Shown: positions 26,581 to 34,850 of the stretch, piece by piece
Layout of the letters: every line of letters begins with the position of its first letter
Numbering within the stretch: position 1 is the first letter of the stretch
From: an uncultured Bacteroides sp.
GTDB taxonomy: Bacteria > Bacteroidota > Bacteroidia > Bacteroidales > Bacteroidaceae
Reading direction: 5' to 3'
Assembly: GCF_963666545.1 (NCBI RefSeq)
Contig: NZ_OY762899.1
Span: 4,220,365-4,284,364, forward strand
Length of the DNA: 64,000 nucleotides
Program-made: the position numbers and the translations under genes
The notes under the pieces: generated by a model
Database searches by the model: none
What the model saw: the letters and a program-made list of their open reading frames with translations, nothing else
Told to the model about the DNA's origin: nothing

Positions 26581-27195
26581 ATGCCAACATTTGTTCAGAT
26601 TATAGAGTTCGTGGGTACGTTTGCTTTCGCTATCAGCGGCATTCGTCTGGCTTCTGCCAAGCAGTTCGATTGGTTTGGAGCTTATGTTGTCGGACTAGTC
26701 ACTGCTATTGGAGGCGGTACCATTCGAGATTTATTGCTTGGTGTTACCCCCTTTTGGATGACCGATCCTGTATATCTTGTATGTTCAGGCTTAGCCCTGA
26801 TCTGGGTCATCTTCTTCGGGAAATTCCTTATTCATTTGCATAATACCTTTTTTATTTTTGATAGCATTGGATTAGCACTTTTCACTGTAGTGGGAGTGGG
26901 GAAAACACTTGCTTTGGGTTATCCCTTCTGGGTGGCTATCGTTATGGGAAGCATAACCGGTGCTGCAGGCGGAGTTATTCGTGATGTGTTTATTAATGAA
27001 ATTCCCCTCATTTTTCGCAAGGAGATATACGCTATAGCCTGTGTCGTCGGTGGGTTGGTTTATTGGGTGTGTTATCTTGTTGGTTTGAATCCGATGGTCA
27101 CTCAGATTAGCAGTGGAATCAGTGTCTTTATTGTTCGTATTCTTGCGGTGAAGTATCAAATCTGCCTTCCTATTCTAAAAGGAAATCAAGAATAA
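26581..27195 (+). CDS. TRIC-type channel / UPF0126 (YicG) membrane protein
   Basis: 204-residue inner-membrane protein with two repeats of the UPF0126/TRIC unit, each about three helices. The hallmark glycine-rich segments appear twice: VTAIGGGTIRDLLLG (residues ~40-54) and ITGAAGGVIRDVFI (~126-139). Bacterial members are related to trimeric intracellular cation channels; transport of glycine has been linked to some. Which applies here cannot be told. Divergent from wecB, and it ends 5 bp before the convergent DUF4251 gene. Confidence 0.88.
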   Translation: MPTFVQIIEFVGTFAFAISGIRLASAKQFDWFGAYVVGLVTAIGGGTIRDLLLGVTPFWMTDPVYLVCSGLALIWVIFFGKFLIHLHNTFFIFDSIGLALFTVVGVGKTLALGYPFWVAIVMGSITGAAGGVIRDVFINEIPLIFRKEIYAIACVVGGLVYWVCYLVGLNPMVTQISSGISVFIVRILAVKYQICLPILKGNQE

Positions 27196-27200
27196 CCGCT

Positions 27201-27692
27201 CTATTTCTTCATATTCAGTTCTCCTGAAAAGTCGATAGAATCTCTATTATGCATATTTACGCTGATGCTTGACGAGCCTGAAGTGAAGATAGCTATGTTG
27301 AATTCATAAAGATCTTCTTTGGTGCGGGCGGTAAATTCTATTTTTGCTGTACCTTTCTTATTATAGGTAAGTTTGTAGTTTTCGATAGGTGCTTTGAACG
27401 TGAGGCCATCACCTCCTCCGTATGGGATGGAGTAGGCTCGTCCGTAATAAGGGAGCCATGAAGATACAGAATCATTTTTCACTTCAAGCGAATAGGAGGA
27501 AGTTAAGTGTATGTTAGTACCTCTGCGTGGAAGGGCTATGTCTACATCAATGCTGTAGTTTTTGGATTCAATATTCTCTCTCACAGCCTGCTCTTTCTCT
27601 GCTTTCTTTTCCTTTTTGTTTTGAGCAATGCTCCATTGTGTTCCGGTTCCTAATAATACCAATAGCATCAATATACGCATACTTGTTTTCAT
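27201..27692 (-). CDS. DUF4251 secreted protein
   Basis: 163-residue exported protein, starting at MKTSMRILMLLVLLGTGTQWSIAQ (27692); the longer frame from 27779 lacks a signal-peptide-like opening. A basic stretch (NKKEKKAEKEQ) follows the signal, then the DUF4251 beta-rich domain with NYSIDVDIALPRRGTNIHL, YYGRAYSIPYGGGDGLTF and the closing SISVNMHNRDSIDFSGEL. The family is common in Bacteroides as small periplasmic or surface proteins; its function is not known. Confidence 0.85.
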   Translation of the reverse strand: MKTSMRILMLLVLLGTGTQWSIAQNKKEKKAEKEQAVRENIESKNYSIDVDIALPRRGTNIHLTSSYSLEVKNDSVSSWLPYYGRAYSIPYGGGDGLTFKAPIENYKLTYNKKGTAKIEFTARTKEDLYEFNIAIFTSGSSSISVNMHNRDSIDFSGELNMKK

Positions 27693-27779
27693 ACTCTTCC
27701 TTTTTCGACATTCTAATGTAACAACAACACTCACGCTGAATCTTTTGATTAGCCAAAGGCTTCTTTTAACTATTTCCAA

Positions 27780-28116
27780 GCTTCCATCAATCTAGCATCT
27801 ATTTATAATAGAATTGACATTTTACCCTTTTTTAGCTCTCTTTTGGCCTTTTATGGTTGCTTATAAATAGGGGATAGGCGCTTCTCTTTATTCCGGCTAA
27901 TTGCGAAAAACAAAAATAGAAGGTTTATTTTAAAAAAAATAGATTTAAAATAACGTTCCATTACACCTGTTATTTATCATAAAACGCCTGAAAACTATTA
28001 TTTACCAGTTTATACCCTAAATAAAAACGGAATTCCCCTTGCTTTTTTCAGAAAAAAGTTTTATACTTGCATTCAGAGAATCAACAACTTATATTCACTT
28101 ATAAAATTAGCAAAGT
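27780..28116. other. Gene-free stretch upstream of the ECF sigma gene
   Basis: AT-rich and free of open frames worth calling. The only signal is a promoter-like pair before the sigma gene: CTTG (28038-28041), a 20-bp spacer and TATACTTG (28062-28069), each one base off the Bacteroides consensus. Confidence 0.45.
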
Positions 28117-28620
28117 ATGAAAAGTTTAAGTTTCAAAAAAGATCTGATCAGTATTCAGGATGAGTTATTTCGCTTTGCGTATAAATTAACTTCCAATAGG
28201 GAAGAAGCAAACGATTTGTTGCAAGAAACTTCATTAAAAGCTTTAGATAATGAAGATAAATATATCCCTGAGACAAATTTTAAAGGCTGGATGTATACCA
28301 TTATGCGCAATATCTTTATTAATAACTATCGTAAGATTGTTCGTGATCAGACTTATGTAGACCAGACGGATAATTTGTATCACCTTAACTTGCCTCAGAA
28401 TTCAGGTTTTGAAAGCACTGAAGGAGCATATGACCTTAAAGAAATGCATCGTATTGTGAATGCATTGCCTAAAGAATACAAAGTACCGTTTTCAATGCAT
28501 GTATCAGGGTTTAAGTATCGTGAGATTGCCGAGAAACTTGATTTACCTCTTGGTACTGTGAAAAGTCGTATATTTTTTACCCGACAGAGATTGCAGGAAG
28601 AATTGAAAGATTTCGTTTAA
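28117..28620 (+). CDS. ECF-type RNA polymerase sigma factor, stand-alone
   Basis: 167-residue sigma-70 family protein of the extracytoplasmic-function class. Region 2 is LFRFAYKLTSNREEANDLLQET through FKGWMYTIMRNIFINNYRK; region 4 is a helix-turn-helix in YREIAEKLDLPLGTVKSRIFF. No anti-sigma factor or SusC/D pair is adjacent: a terminator follows at 28742 and the next gene is metabolic. It is therefore unlike the sigma/anti-sigma pairs that control glycan loci, and more like the orphan stress-type ECF factors of Bacteroides. Targets unknown. Confidence 0.93.
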   Translation: MKSLSFKKDLISIQDELFRFAYKLTSNREEANDLLQETSLKALDNEDKYIPETNFKGWMYTIMRNIFINNYRKIVRDQTYVDQTDNLYHLNLPQNSGFESTEGAYDLKEMHRIVNALPKEYKVPFSMHVSGFKYREIAEKLDLPLGTVKSRIFFTRQRLQEELKDFV

Positions 28621-28741
28621 AAAAACAAACTTATAAACTGAATATATAGATGATTTGTGGTTTCTAAGTCTTTTATAATGAATGGGTTATATGGAGTTTT
28701 GTGGTTTTTGACTTAGATATATATCTTTAGTTTATCTTATA

Positions 28742-28783
28742 AGGAGCAAGCAGTTTGAAAGTTCTACTTGCTCCTCCCTTTTT
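28742..28783 (+). terminator. Terminator after the ECF sigma gene
   Basis: AGGAGCAAG (28742-28750) pairs with CTTGCTCCT (28767-28775) and is followed by CCC and a short T-run. It lies ~120 bp after the sigma stop. Confidence 0.7.
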
Positions 28784-28856
28784 ATAAGGATGGTGTATTA
28801 TACATATTTTATGTAAAAAACGAACCTGATTCTTGTCTTTATGTTATTCGAATTGC

Positions 28857-28864
28857 TATATTTG
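28857..28864 (+). promoter_or_regulatory. -7 promoter element of the carboxyltransferase-like gene
   Basis: TATATTTG, 48 bp before the start codon; only a weak -33 match (CTTG, 28832-28835) is present. Confidence 0.4.
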
Positions 28865-28912
28865 TAGACACAAATTTCCCAAATCAAGTCTATAAGCATA
28901 TAACCTAAAGCA

Positions 28913-30688
28913 ATGAAAAAAGAGATTAAATTCAGCCTTGTCTATCGAGACATGTGGCAATCTTCCGGAAAGTATCAACCCCGGGTAGATCAACTAGTCA
29001 GAATCGCCCCCTTAATTGTAGAAATGGGCTGTTTTTCCCGAGTGGAGACGAATGGTGGCGCTTTTGAACAAGTAAACTTGTTATATGGCGAAAACCCAAA
29101 CAAAGCCGTACGCGAGTTTACAAAACCTTTTAATGATGCAGGTATACAAACCCACATGCTAGATCGTGGATTGAATGGACTGCGTATGTATCCTGTTCCT
29201 TCTGATGTTCGCCGTTTAATGTATAAAGTGAAGCATGCACAAGGAGTGGACATTACACGCATATTTTGCGGGTTGAATGAAGTGAGAAACATCATCCCAT
29301 CTATTAAATATGCGCTTGAGAGTGGGATGATTCCTCAAGCAACTCTTTGTATCACCTTTTCTCCCGTGCATACAGTAGAGTATTATGTTGGCATTGCCGA
29401 TCAGTTGGTAGCTGCCGGAGCACCTGAAATTTGTTTGAAAGACATGGCAGGTGTCGGACGCCCCGGAATGCTGGGACGACTGACTAAGGCTATCAAAGAA
29501 AAACATCCTGAAATTATTATCCAATATCATGGCCACTCAGGTCCGGGTCTCTCTATGGCTTCTATTCTTGAGGTTTGTGAGAATGGTGCTGACATCATTG
29601 ATGTTGCTATGGAACCGTTATCTTGGGGTAAAGTACATCCAGACGTAATTTCCGTTCAGGCTATGCTCAAAGATAAAGGTTTTCAGGTTGCTGAGATCAA
29701 TATGAAGGCATACATGAAAGCGCGTGCTATGACTCAAGAGTTTATTGATGACTTTCTAGGCTATTTTATTGATTCAACGAATAAACACATGTCTTCGTTG
29801 TTGTTAAAATGCGGTTTACCGGGAGGAATGATGGGGTCTATGATGGCCGACTTGAAAGGTGTGCATTCGGGCATAAACATGATTCTGCGAAGCAAAAATG
29901 AACCGGAATTGCACTTGGATGATTTGCTGTTAATGTTGTTCGATGAAGTAGAATATGTATGGCCTAAACTAGGATATCCTCCTTTGGTGACTCCTTTCAG
30001 TCAGTATGTGAAAAATGTGGCATTGATGAATGTTATGGCTTTGGTTAAGGGCGAAAGTCGCTGGGGCATGATAGATAGTCATACTTGGAACATGATCTTA
30101 GGTAAGAGTGGTAAATTACCGGGTGCTTTAGATGCTGAAATCATAGAACTTGCTAAATCTAAAGGGTATGAATTTGTAGATGAAGATCCTCAAAAGAACT
30201 ATCCCGATCAATTAGAGGAATATAGAGCCGAGATGAAAGAAAACGGATGGGATTGTGGTCCTGACGATGAGGAGTTATTCGAATTGGCTATGCATGATCG
30301 TCAGTATCGTGATTACAAATCGGGTGTTGCTAAGAAACGTTTTGAGGAAGAACTTCAACGGGCTAAAGATGCTGCACTTGCTGTACAAGGATTCTCTGAA
30401 GAAGAAGTGAAGAAGTTTAAAAGAGCTAAAGCAGAACCTATTACAGCTTTGGAAAAAGGACGCGTAATTTGGGAAATTGATGTGGAATCGCCTTCAATGC
30501 CTCCTGAAGTAGGACGCAAATATACTCCAAATGATACCGTGTGTTATATTGCAACACCGTGGGGTACTTATGATAAAGTGATGGCCAATTTCACTGGTCG
30601 TGTTGTTGAAGTTTGCGCCAAGCAAGGCGAGTTGGTCAATAAAGGTGATGTATTGGCTTATATAGAGAGAAATAGCGATGTAGCTTAA
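28913..30688 (+). CDS. Oxaloacetate decarboxylase alpha / pyruvate carboxylase B-like carboxyltransferase
   Basis: 591-residue cytoplasmic protein with an HMGL-like TIM barrel of the biotin-dependent carboxyltransferase type. Metal and substrate motifs are seen: VYRDMWQSSG (catalytic Asp-x-x-Gln), the ETNGGAFEQ strand, CLKDMAGVGRPGM (the Lys that is carbamylated in relatives) and IQYHGHSGPG (metal His pair). The conserved carboxylase domain follows (GLPGGMMGSMM). The last ~70 residues resemble a biotinyl domain (NFTGRVVEVCAKQGELVNKGDVLAYIE), but where EAMKM should stand the sequence is ATPWGTYDKV, so no standard biotin site is present. It is commonly annotated as oxaloacetate decarboxylase or pyruvate carboxylase subunit B. 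No partner subunits lie nearby. Confidence 0.85.
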   Translation: MKKEIKFSLVYRDMWQSSGKYQPRVDQLVRIAPLIVEMGCFSRVETNGGAFEQVNLLYGENPNKAVREFTKPFNDAGIQTHMLDRGLNGLRMYPVPSDVRRLMYKVKHAQGVDITRIFCGLNEVRNIIPSIKYALESGMIPQATLCITFSPVHTVEYYVGIADQLVAAGAPEICLKDMAGVGRPGMLGRLTKAIKEKHPEIIIQYHGHSGPGLSMASILEVCENGADIIDVAMEPLSWGKVHPDVISVQAMLKDKGFQVAEINMKAYMKARAMTQEFIDDFLGYFIDSTNKHMSSLLLKCGLPGGMMGSMMADLKGVHSGINMILRSKNEPELHLDDLLLMLFDEVEYVWPKLGYPPLVTPFSQYVKNVALMNVMALVKGESRWGMIDSHTWNMILGKSGKLPGALDAEIIELAKSKGYEFVDEDPQKNYPDQLEEYRAEMKENGWDCGPDDEELFELAMHDRQYRDYKSGVAKKRFEEELQRAKDAALAVQGFSEEEVKKFKRAKAEPITALEKGRVIWEIDVESPSMPPEVGRKYTPNDTVCYIATPWGTYDKVMANFTGRVVEVCAKQGELVNKGDVLAYIERNSDVA

Positions 30689-30692
30689 CCCT

Positions 30693-31391
30693 TTATTTCC
30701 CCTTTTCTTTTTCAGGGAAAGGGGGAAGTATTCGCATCAAACGTAATATTTGTTGTTGTCTCCGTTTGATGTAGGAAGATGGTCGAGCTGAATCAAAGCG
30801 TATAGGATTGGGCAGTGTTGCAGCTATTAATGCACATTGCCCTTTACTTAATTTAGAGGCTTGCGTGCCGAATTTATAGTTAGCAGTTGCTTCAGCGCCA
30901 TAAATGCCATTACCCATTTCGATAGAATTTAAGTACACCTCCATAATACGTTCTTTAGACCATACCACTTCTATTAGTGCGGTGAAATATACCTCGAAAC
31001 CTTTTCTGAGCCACGAAGATTGAGGCCAGAGAAATACATTCTTTGCAGTCTGCTGGCTGATGGTGCTTGCTCCGCGTTTCTTCTTCCTTTTTTCATTCTC
31101 TTTCATTGCTTTCTTGATCTCGACCACGTCGAAGCCATTGTGTGTAGGGAAGCGATTATCCTCAGAGGCAATAACGGCCCTGGGCATGTAAGGGGACATT
31201 TCTTCAAGCGGTACCCATTTATGTTTCCATATAGGTTTTTTGCCATCAAAGATTTGTTGCACACATCTGATGGGCATTAGAGGAGTGGCATAAACAGGTA
31301 TATAGCGGTAGGCTACTACTACAAAGATGGTAGAAAGGAAGAAAAAGATAATTAGATTACGGATTATGCGGAGTATTTTTTTTATGACCAT
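30693..31391 (-). CDS. mtgA: Monofunctional peptidoglycan transglycosylase
   Basis: Inner-membrane-anchored GT51 enzyme that polymerises lipid II into glycan strands, without a transpeptidase domain. One N-terminal helix ([19 protein letters not shown]) precedes the transglycosylase motifs: [14 protein letters not shown] with the catalytic Glu, [17 protein letters not shown], and [23 protein letters not shown]. 232 residues, typical. It ends 4 bp from the convergent carboxyltransferase gene and is separated from ompA upstream by a terminator. Confidence 0.94.
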   Translation of the reverse strand: MVIKKILRIIRNLIIFFFLSTIFVVVAYRYIPVYATPLMPIRCVQQIFDGKKPIWKHKWVPLEEMSPYMPRAVIASEDNRFPTHNGFDVVEIKKAMKENEKRKKKRGASTISQQTAKNVFLWPQSSWLRKGFEVYFTALIEVVWSKERIMEVYLNSIEMGNGIYGAEATANYKFGTQASKLSKGQCALIAATLPNPIRFDSARPSSYIKRRQQQILRLMRILPPFPEKEKGK

Positions 31392-31424
31392 AGTAGCAAC
31401 TTTGCTTTTAGGTGTGATTGACCC

Positions 31425-31486
31425 AAAAAACAGATTTCACAAATTACAAAATCGATCTTTTGGAGTCGAGGTAATCTGTGAAATCT
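31425..31486 (-). terminator. Terminator of the OmpA-family gene
   Basis: Arms 31432-31446 and 31472-31486 pair over 15 bp with one mismatch; on the minus strand the stem is followed by GTTTTTTGGG. It separates the OmpA-like gene from mtgA. Confidence 0.55.
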
Positions 31487-31537
31487 TTGTTTTGTATTTA
31501 CATTAAGCACTGAAAGAATAAAGCTCCCTAAAAGGGG

Positions 31538-32212
31538 TTACTTTCCTGATTCAGCATTTTTAATCATTTGTTGGCTGGCGTACATGTAGATTTCCACACG
31601 GCGGTTCTGTTCAGCACTCATGCCTTCGTCATATTGAGCATATCCTACTCCTTCCACTGATTTGAACTGAGAACTAGATACGCCGCCGAGTTGAAGGTAG
31701 TTTCTGACTGCTTGTGCACGCTTTGCAGAAACAGTTTGATTTGCTTCGTATGTACCTACTTTATCGGTATGACCAATGATCGCAATGTCTAATGTTGGGT
31801 CAGCTCTCAAGATACCTGCAAATTCGCTCAACGATTTTTTAGATGTGGCACTCAGAGTAGAAGAGTTGAAGCCGAAAAGGATACCTGACTCAAAAGTTAC
31901 TTTTACAGCAGCCAATCCGTTAGCATCAGTAATCTTCTCTACGTTTGCACCTTCAATTGCTGCTGCTGCTGCCGCATTTTTATCCATTTTACGGCCGATT
32001 ACTGCGCCGGCTGTTCCACCAACAGCAGTACCAATAGCTGCACCAATTAATGCACCTTTTCCTTTACCTGCTATACCGCCAATTATAGCTCCCAGTGCTG
32101 CGCCTGAACCAGCACCAATAGCGCCTCCCTTTACAGTGTTGCTAGTTGTGCTACAACTTCCAAATATTAGGGAAACACTTAAAAATAATGCTAAAAATTT
32201 AATCTTTTTCAT
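31538..32212 (-). CDS. OmpA-family lipoprotein with glycine-zipper domain
   Basis: 224 residues. A lipoprotein signal (SLIFGSCSTTS, Cys ~20) targets the envelope. Residues ~28-75 are glycine/alanine rich and form a glycine-zipper segment (GAIGAGSGAALGAIIGGIAG) that would insert in or pack against the membrane. An OmpA_C peptidoglycan-binding domain occupies ~110-215, with FGFNSSTLSATSKKSL, AIIGHTDKVGTYEANQ and LSAKRAQ-like VSAKRAQAVRNYL. It should anchor the outer membrane to peptidoglycan. It is monocistronic and has a clear promoter. Confidence 0.92.
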   Translation of the reverse strand: MKKIKFLALFLSVSLIFGSCSTTSNTVKGGAIGAGSGAALGAIIGGIAGKGKGALIGAAIGTAVGGTAGAVIGRKMDKNAAAAAAIEGANVEKITDANGLAAVKVTFESGILFGFNSSTLSATSKKSLSEFAGILRADPTLDIAIIGHTDKVGTYEANQTVSAKRAQAVRNYLQLGGVSSSQFKSVEGVGYAQYDEGMSAEQNRRVEIYMYASQQMIKNAESGK

Positions 32213-32259
32213 AATTAATCGTCTACGTTTGTTCTAATGATTTCTTTTATTAAACAATG

Positions 32260-32289
32260 CAAAGATACGAATAGTTTGTATATCGCAAA
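32260..32289 (-). promoter_or_regulatory. Promoter of the OmpA-family gene
   Basis: On the minus strand, TTTG (32286-32289), an 18-bp spacer and TATCTTTG (32260-32267), 48 bp before the ATG. Confidence 0.55.
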
Positions 32290-32345
32290 TATTAATTTTG
32301 CCTAAATAGAAAATATCAAATTGTAACTGTTTGGCATACAGAGTG

Positions 32346-33701
32346 TTATATCTCTTTTTGAAAATCATGTTTTAATACTCTTTTCTTTATGATTGCAAAC
32401 CAAATGGCTAAAACTAACCCCTTAGCGATGCTTGTAGAACTGATAGCCCACCATATGCCCTCAACCCCCATGCCCATTTGAGCAAGAAGGATGGCCAACG
32501 GGATTCTCATATAGTTGAATACAATGCTGATTACAGCAGGAGGTACTGTACGACCAATGCCATAGAATACTCCTTGAGTGGTAATTTCGAGCATCATAAA
32601 AAGTTGCGAATAGCCCGATATTTGCAGATATTCTCCTCCTGAGATGTATGCTTTCTGCTCGGGAACGAAGATTGAAAAGATCTCATTGCCAAAGAAAACG
32701 AATAGAAGTGTGCAGAAAGTGCCAAAAATGAAAGTCATCCACAAAGTTGTCTGCCAAGCTTTAATTACTCGCGTCGCATATCCGGCAGCATAATTTTGTG
32801 CAATGAATGCCCCTAGAGCGGTAGAGAATCCTTGTGAAGTATTCCATGTGATGGCCTCAATCTGTCCACCCGTGGTGAGAGTCATCAGTCCAATATGCCC
32901 ACCTACTTCTGATGCCGTCCGGCAAAGGAACATGTTGACAAATGCGAACAGCACATTAAATCCAGCCACTGGCGCTCCTAGCTTTATAATACGGTAAGAG
33001 TATTTTCTTCTTAGTTTGGTGAAAAATGGAAACCCTCCTAGAAGAACATCTCTGTTTCGTAACTGATATATAAATAGGGCTAATACGGCGGCCTGTGCAA
33101 GCCACGTAGCATAAGCAGCACCGTCCGTGCCTAAGTTAAATCCAAAAATGAAAAGCGGATCTAAGACGATGTTAAGGATCAACCCGGTTCCGCTGATAAA
33201 AAAAGGTACTTTGCTTCTCCCTGCGGCATTGTATATTCCGGTAAATGCAGCTGATAAAAAAACAAAAGGCAATCCTGTTGAGACAATTCTGAGATAAGAA
33301 ATGGCATTTTCTGTGATATGTTCTTCTAGAGCATATATATTAATGATGGGTCTGGCCAAGAAGAAAAGTATTCCTCCCCAAATAATTGAAATAATGAGTG
33401 CGATTGAAATATTGTGGGAAGCGAAGCATTTTGCATCTTCCATGTTTTCAGCGCCAATCGATTGCCCTACGCTAACTTCTGAACCGACTTTGTTAAGTAG
33501 AGATATAGAGGCCGACATCCACGTCAATATTGCGACTGATCCTATAGCTGCAACCGACTCACTTCCCAATCTTCCTACCCATGCCATGTCTGTTAGGCTA
33601 TATGCCATTTGGATAAATGCAGTAGCCATAATTGGCATTGCCAGATTAAACAATTGACGACGAATGGGGCCTTGCGTTAGTCTTTTAACTCCGATATTCA
33701 T
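32346..33701 (-). CDS. MATE-family efflux transporter
   Basis: Inner-membrane multidrug and toxin extrusion exporter of 451 residues with about twelve helices in two six-helix halves. Family features: the N-terminal GPIRRQLFNLAMPIMATAF, the MAWVGRLGSESVAAIG loop, and the repeat-half equivalents QIEAITWNTSQGFSTALGAF and FYGIGRTVPPAVIS. It uses a Na+ or H+ gradient. Bacteroides genomes carry many paralogues; substrate cannot be inferred. Divergent from the polysaccharide locus that begins at 33905. Confidence 0.93.
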   Translation of the reverse strand: MNIGVKRLTQGPIRRQLFNLAMPIMATAFIQMAYSLTDMAWVGRLGSESVAAIGSVAILTWMSASISLLNKVGSEVSVGQSIGAENMEDAKCFASHNISIALIISIIWGGILFFLARPIINIYALEEHITENAISYLRIVSTGLPFVFLSAAFTGIYNAAGRSKVPFFISGTGLILNIVLDPLFIFGFNLGTDGAAYATWLAQAAVLALFIYQLRNRDVLLGGFPFFTKLRRKYSYRIIKLGAPVAGFNVLFAFVNMFLCRTASEVGGHIGLMTLTTGGQIEAITWNTSQGFSTALGAFIAQNYAAGYATRVIKAWQTTLWMTFIFGTFCTLLFVFFGNEIFSIFVPEQKAYISGGEYLQISGYSQLFMMLEITTQGVFYGIGRTVPPAVISIVFNYMRIPLAILLAQMGMGVEGIWWAISSTSIAKGLVLAIWFAIIKKRVLKHDFQKEI

Positions 33702-33862
33702 GTAAAGTTATCCTAATATGTGTTACTTTTGCAGCCCAATTACAGAAACTGGTTATGCAATAAAAGCGCTCAAAGGTAATTAAATATTATGCGGCATAAC
33801 TACCCATTCTTTTTTTTATAAGTTTTTCACCTTTAGTGATTACATAATAGATGATGCATCGT

Positions 33863-33876
33863 CCTTATATATAAGG
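33863..33876. promoter_or_regulatory. Palindrome upstream of the polysaccharide locus
   Basis: CCTTATATATAAGG is a perfect 14-bp palindrome, 28 bp before the first gene of the locus. It may be an operator or just AT-rich promoter sequence. Confidence 0.25.
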
Positions 33877-33904
33877 CTCTAAAAACAACGAACAAATTCT
33901 ATAT

Positions 33905-34798
33905 ATGATACTCTCTAGATATACCTTATTATTAATGCTTTGTTTTTCTTCTATATTTTCTTTGGAACTAGGGGCAAGGACAGCCAGAGATAGGAAGGGG
34001 GGGCAACAATATAAAATATCTGTGTGCGATTGGATGATATTGAAGCGTCAAAAGATCGGTTCATTTGAATTAGTTCGTGAACTGAAAGGTGATGGTGTGG
34101 AAATGGATATGGGGGGACTTGGGAAGAGAGATTCTTTTGATAACAAGTTGCGTCAACCTTATTTTCAAAAGCTATTTAGAGACAAATCGAAAGAATATAA
34201 TGTGAGTGTGTCTTCTGTTGCCATGTCAGGCTTTTATGGTCAATCTTTTGTCACTCGTTCTAATTATAAGGATTTAGTGCAAGATTGTATAAATACAATG
34301 AAAGTCTTGGGAGTTAAAGTTGCATTTCTTCCGTTGGGTGTGCAGTGTGACTTGACTAAATACCCGGAGATACGTCAGGAATTGGTTCATCGTTTGAAGA
34401 TAGTTGGTGATATAGCTTTAAAAGAGGGCAAAGTCATTGGGATTGAATCCTCTCTTGATGCGAAAGGTGAAGTTGCTCTGCTGAAAGACATTCATTCAAA
34501 AGGAATAAAGATCTATTATAAATTTCAGAACTCACTGGAAGCCGGTCGTAATCTGTGTGACGAACTAAGAATTTTAGGAAAAGATAATATATGTCAGATT
34601 CATTGTACAGATACCGATGGTACTTTGTTAGCCGATAATAAACGATTGGATATGAATAAGGTAAAGCAAACGCTTGATGATATGGGCTGGAGTGGTTGGC
34701 TGGTAGTGGAACGTTCGCGAGATGCGAACAATGTTCATGATGTGAAAGCTAATTATGGAAGTAATATATCTTATTTGAAAAGTGTTTTCCAAAAGTAA
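33905..34798 (+). CDS. Secreted sugar phosphate isomerase/epimerase-like TIM-barrel protein
   Basis: 297 residues with an N-terminal signal sequence (LLLMLCFSSIFSLELGARTA), so exported. The mature part is an AP-endonuclease-2/xylose-isomerase-like TIM barrel: GDGVEMDMGG, SVAMSGFYGQSF, GVKVAFLPLG, GKVIGIESSLDAKG, DNICQIHCTDTDG and GWLVVERSRD supply the usual acidic and His metal ligands at strand ends. Homologues are often listed as sugar phosphate isomerase/epimerase, but a phosphosugar is unlikely in the periplasm, so a free sugar or an unknown substrate is more plausible. It lies 52 bp before susC on the same strand and is probably the first gene of the locus. Confidence 0.8.
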   Translation: MILSRYTLLLMLCFSSIFSLELGARTARDRKGGQQYKISVCDWMILKRQKIGSFELVRELKGDGVEMDMGGLGKRDSFDNKLRQPYFQKLFRDKSKEYNVSVSSVAMSGFYGQSFVTRSNYKDLVQDCINTMKVLGVKVAFLPLGVQCDLTKYPEIRQELVHRLKIVGDIALKEGKVIGIESSLDAKGEVALLKDIHSKGIKIYYKFQNSLEAGRNLCDELRILGKDNICQIHCTDTDGTLLADNKRLDMNKVKQTLDDMGWSGWLVVERSRDANNVHDVKANYGSNISYLKSVFQK

Positions 34799-34850
34799 TC
34801 ATGCGAAAAAAAGTTGTTATTATATATTTGTTTAATTAAAAATTTAATCT

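Noticed and set aside
34823-34830. TATATTTG just before susC as its main promoter
   Set aside because: No -33 element at the right spacing, and the transcript would start only about 14 bp before the start codon; the gene is more likely read from upstream of 33905.
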